Shown: one piece after another, positions 60,822-64,000 of the stretch
Numbering within the stretch: the stretch's first letter is position 1
How the letters are laid out: the number at the start of each line of letters is the position of its first letter
From: Jaapia argillacea MUCL 33604
Taxonomy: Eukaryota; Basidiomycota; Agaricomycetes; Jaapiales; Jaapiaceae
Reading direction: 5' to 3'
Length of the DNA: 64,000 nt
Assembly (NCBI GenBank): GCA_000697665.1
Contig: KL197713.1
Location: 301,323 to 365,322 of the forward strand
Translations under genes and position numbers: made by a program
The notes under the pieces: model-generated
Database searches by the model: none
The model's input: only the letters and a program-made list of their open reading frames with translations
What the model was told of the DNA's origin: nothing

Positions 60822-61380
60822 TTCCGCATCCGACAAGACCACTGGCAAGTCAAATCGTATCACCATCACGAATGACAAGGGTCGTTTGTCGAAGGAGGAG
60901 ATCGAACGCATGGTTAACGAGGCTGAGAAGTACAAGGGTGTGTTAACTACTTTGCCTTTTAGAGATCCTCTTACTGAGACCTGCTTTTCTTTAGCTGAGG
61001 ACGAAGCTGCTGCGACCCGTATCCAAGCGAAGAATGGTCTCGAGTCGTATGCCTACAACCTCCGAAACTCACTGACCGACGAGAAGTTGAAGGACAAGTT
61101 CGAGCCCGCCGACAAGACTAAGCTCGAGACTGCCGTCAATGACACCATCCACTGGCTCGACGCATCACAGGAGGGATCGAAGGAGGAGTACGAGGAGAAG
61201 CAGAAGGAGTTGGAGGCCATTGCCAACCCCATCATGCAGAAGCTGTACGCTGGTGCCGGGGGTGAACCTGGTGGTTTCCCTGGTGGCGCAGGCGGCTTCC
61301 CTGGCGGTGCTGCTCCTGGGGGTTTCCCTGGAGCGGGTGCAGGTGGAGAGGAAGGACCCAGTGTGGAGGAGGTTGACTAA
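59144..61380 (+). CDS. SSA1: Cytosolic HSP70 chaperone (SSA type)
   Basis: ATP-driven folding chaperone of the cytosol. Six exons (59144-59184, 59239-59388, 59449-59593, 59646-60057, 60113-60937, 60995-61380) give 652 residues, the usual length. The ATPase domain has [21 protein letters not shown] and [11 protein letters not shown]. The substrate domain has [20 protein letters not shown] and [16 protein letters not shown]. The lid ends in Gly/Phe/Pro repeats and the EEVD motif that binds TPR co-chaperones, which marks the cytosolic group and excludes ER or mitochondrial forms. Codon use is strongly C-biased at third positions, as for a highly expressed gene. Which SSA paralogue it is cannot be told. 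Confidence 0.97.
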
Positions 61381-61733
61381 GCGCGCTTGCATTTGGGGTC
61401 GTCGTGTTTTTTTATCATTGTCATCATCTCATCTGTGCTTTCTGTGGACACGATCAAAAATAATGAACTGCATGTACGTTACGCATTGACTAGATTGCAT
61501 CTATATTCACTTCCTTTCCTCTGAAAGTTTTCTGGAGTGAATGTTGCGATGACTACTTGACGAGGAGCTAAGAATGACTGAACTAAATTTGGCAAGGGGT
61601 GATCGAGTGTCGTTGCCTAGTTTCCTTTCCCGTGCTACCATCGCATTCCTCCGACGCCTGCTGTTTGACGCCTGTCCTAACGAGTCCTTACCCTTCATTC
61701 TAACTCTCCTTACAATTCTCGTGCAAGTCCGCT
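61381..61733. other. Intergenic region HSP70 to the unknown proline-rich gene
   Basis: About 350 bases. Holds the HSP70 3' end, with an AT-rich stretch near 61455-61510, and the short promoter of the next gene. A frame at 61574-61894 overlaps the proposed first intron and has no motif. Confidence 0.35.
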
Positions 61734-63140
61734 ATGGCCGGTATGTCACCTGCAATCCATCCTATCGCATCATTTACTCATATGCAATAGCAATTTATGC
61801 TGTGTACACATCGCCCACCCACCCTCCGATACCCAACCACCTACCGACACTTATTGTCACTCCTCATGGTACCTTAGTCGTCCATGCGTCGTAGAGCTCA
61901 GCTCATACCCCCTCTAGGTCAACCTCAGAACATCTTGTATTCTTTTCTCCACACAAACTTTGTATGGTATTCCTTTCGACCCACTCTTCAACTGGGGCTG
62001 AACATACGCTAGAACGCAGAGAATTACCTCCTAACGCCATCCCCCCAAGGCGACCTTTGCGTTGCCAAATTATTCCCACCTCGACCGAACGCTCACAATG
62101 CGCCATCGAAAGGATCGGCCTCTGATCCGGGCCACTCTTCATCTTCCCATGCCAATGCCAATGCTCCTCGAGTGGTCCGCTGCGAGGCTTCACGAAATCT
62201 CAAGTGGACCATCACCAACACCGGCGTCATATCTCCCATCTACAAACTCTCCCTTCCATCACCCGATTCCCCAGATCTTCCCCTATTCCAAATCAGTAAA
62301 CCCAACCCGAACGCTGCTTTCTGGAGCATGTTTTACTTTGCTTATGCTGGCCATAATATACCACCCAAGAGGATCGAGTTTGGAAAGATCCAGAAGAATC
62401 AACCTGGGCCGAATGGAGGGGGGACGAGGATCAGTATTACTGGCAAGACGCCGGAAGAGAAGGCTGTCTGGCAGACCCTCGGGGAGGGTAATGAAGATTG
62501 CGTTGAATGGGTTGTCTTATGTGCTGCTTTGAATCTGCTTGAGTATGTGGACTTCACTTCTTATTTCCGCTGGCACTTTTAACCCCTTTTCTTTTCCGAA
62601 ATAACTAGTGACGAGATAATCAAAGCCGCAGAGAAGAACCCGCCAGTACCTTCCCCACCCGCACCAGGAGGCGGGCCCACACCCAACAACCCGGCTGCTC
62701 GTGCGCCTGTCGCTCTCCGAGACCCAGGCGCCCGTCCCCCGCCACATGCGGGTCCTGGCCCACAATCCCCCCAGCAACATCGTGGCCCTCCTCCACCTAA
62801 CGGTATGCCGCCCAACGGAATGCCCCCCAACGGTATGCCACCACATGGGATGCCGCCCCATGGAATGCCACCGAACGGTATGCCTCCACCAGGTGGGCCG
62901 GGTGGCCAGCGACCGGGCCAAGCACCCCCTCCTGGCCCACAGTTCAGTGGAGGACCAAGAGCCTTCCCATCCCACAATGGGCCAGGACCAGGACCCGGTG
63001 GGTTCGCTCCTCCGGGAATGGCTAGACCTCCACCTGGCCCAGGAATCCCTCCTCCTGGACCTGCTGGAATGGGTTACGGTCGGCCTCCGCCGCCTCAGCA
63101 GGCTCCTCCTCAAGGTCGAGGTCAACCCGGGAGATTCTGA
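61734..63140 (+). CDS. Unrecognised protein with a conserved-looking N-terminal domain and Pro/Gly-rich tail
   Basis: No function can be assigned. Three exons (61734-61740, 62020-62542, 62609-63140) give 353 residues. Exon 1 is only ATGGCCG; a 279-base intron follows, and the join yields MAENYLLTPSPQGDLCVAKLF, which looks natural, but another start is possible. Residues about 70-185 look globular (RNLKWTITNTGVISPIYKL, AAFWSMFYFAYAGHNIPPKR, TPEEKAVWQTLGEGNEDCVEW). The tail is almost all Pro, Gly, Met and Asn with a run of NGMPP/HGMPP repeats at 62805-62890, and ends PQGRGQPGRF. Such tails occur in RNA-associated and vesicle proteins, but that is only a guess. Converges with citrate synthase. 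Confidence 0.7.
62805..62893 (+). repeat. 15-base repeats encoding (N/H)GMPP
   Basis: Six tandem units of about 15 bases encode NGMPP, NGMPP, HGMPP, HGMPP, NGMPP and a last variant in the tail of the unknown protein. Third-position changes between units show it is not a very recent expansion. Confidence 0.8.
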
Positions 63141-63564
63141 TTGTCTTCGTCGTATCGCGAGTATGTATGATAGTGTTGTTTTCATTGGACTTCATGACCG
63201 CGAGATCGTGTGTGCTTTCTTGAATTCATCCCATCGATCTCCTCGGTTTTTATCGACTCTTCCCCCCTGTAGTTTAAGTATTTCTCTCCTTTTTTTCAAA
63301 TACTTACGCACCTCTGCTCTCTCCATGTTTTCTTCTTGGGTCGCTTACTGATTTGTGATGTTATTGGTTGCGTGATTAGTGACGAGACCATACTTATGCG
63401 CATTGCGCCCTTAGCAGTCGGATTCCCACATTGGAGACTTCAGGCAGGTACGCGTTAGACGATAGGTACAGTACATTTAGTGTTGGCTACAACCCATCCT
63501 TTCCCTGCAATTCTAGGCTGCATAGCCGATCATAAGAACACACCAATCCCCCGAATGCCGCGCC
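63141..63564. other. Convergent 3' region (unknown gene / citrate synthase)
   Basis: About 420 bases between two stop codons. T-rich patches near 63245-63300 probably belong to the 3' end of the upstream gene. No gene or repeat is seen. Confidence 0.4.
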
Positions 63565-64000
63565 TCAAGCCTTGATGAGCTTCTCGATAGCATCCATGGA
63601 GAGAGCTAGCACGACAAACAACTGATTAAGATCGTACTCAGTGCGAGCGAATCAAATGGACACGTACACTTGGGACGTTCGAGGGGCAATCCGAGAGCAC
63701 GAGCCCAGACGAGTTGTGTCAAGCAACCAAGGGCTATAGGTGGGTATATCAGGATCGAGTTGCATGAGAAAGTCGAGGGTTTCATACCTCGAGAGACACC
63801 GAAGATCACGGTGTAGTACTTGAACTGTGTCAAGCCGTAGTGGTACAAGACACATCCTGAGGTGGCGTCAACATTAGGGTAAGGGTTCTTAGTCTTGCCG
63901 TGCTCCTTGAGGACTCCAGGAGCAACCTCGTAGGTCTACGTTTGCAGGATGGTCAGAACCATGAATAAATCTCAATATCCTAAAATTTACCTGTTTGACG
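63565..64000 (-). CDS. CIT1: Citrate synthase, mitochondrial, C-terminal part only
   Basis: Condenses oxaloacetate and acetyl-CoA at the entry of the citric acid cycle. Only the last four coding exons are visible (64000-63991, 63935-63788, 63733-63668, 63605-63565); the rest lies beyond the window. The read-out has [57 protein letters not shown], the CoA-site [13 protein letters not shown] and the ending [10 protein letters not shown]. The intron donor at 63667 (GTACGT) is fixed by restoring RPKS. Hydrophobic replacements such as [11 protein letters not shown] instead of the common QHYGLTQENYY are mild. The short C-terminal extension without SKL argues for the mitochondrial rather than a peroxisomal form. 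Confidence 0.95.

Overview
The window reads as nuclear DNA of a basidiomycete fungus, most likely Agaricomycotina. Genes are densely packed on both strands. Almost every gene is split by many short introns, mostly about 45 to 80 bases with GT..AG ends, and exons can be as short as 5 to 24 bases. The gene set is typically fungal: HIS3, MSS51, the RAM-pathway protein SOG2, PEP7/VAC1, VID21/EAF1, an SMI1/KNR4 protein, a membrane-anchored GH5 glucanase and a Zn(II)2Cys6 regulator. Exon models below were built by hand, joining frames at GT/AG (rarely GC/AG) sites where family motifs demand it. For every gene modelled start to stop the summed exons divide by three. The transcription factor is unresolved internally and two genes run off the window.

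Layout. Bases 1-16231 hold glutamate synthase GLT1 (5' truncated by the window edge, +), ECO1 (-), a phospholipid scramblase (+), CDC45 (-) and an M13 neprilysin-like metallopeptidase (-). Bases 16232-25163 hold MSS51 (+), a CUE-AlkB-GRF dioxygenase (-), HIS3 (+) and SOG2 (+). Bases 25543-38261 hold PEP7/VAC1 (-), twinfilin (+), two tandem succinyl-CoA:3-ketoacid CoA transferases (+,+) and SMI1/KNR4 (+). Bases 38719-51693 hold VID21 (+), a GH5 exo-beta-1,3-glucanase (-) and a Zn2Cys6 transcription factor (-). Bases 52977-64000 hold a class II aldolase-like protein (+), PP2A subunit B56/RTS1 (+), cytosolic HSP70 (+), an unrecognised proline/glycine-rich protein (+) and mitochondrial citrate synthase (-, running off the end).

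These are separate housekeeping genes, not an operon or a metabolic cluster. Some share themes. CDC45 and ECO1 both act in S phase, and both have MCB-like (ACGCGN) boxes upstream. GLT1, citrate synthase, the two CoA transferases and MSS51 touch central nitrogen/carbon and mitochondrial metabolism. SMI1, SOG2 and the GH5 enzyme are linked to cell wall and polarity.

No transposon, LTR element, virus-derived sequence, CRISPR array, tRNA or rRNA was recognised. The points most worth checking are the tandem CoA-transferase pair with unequal introns, a 5-base microexon followed by a GC-AG intron in the GH5 gene, an in-frame TAG in the M13 gene, MCB boxes before CDC45, a step-type heat-shock element before HSP70, a possible unrecognised minus-strand gene near 54.8-55.9 kb, and an unusually long VID21 intron with a protein-like antisense frame.
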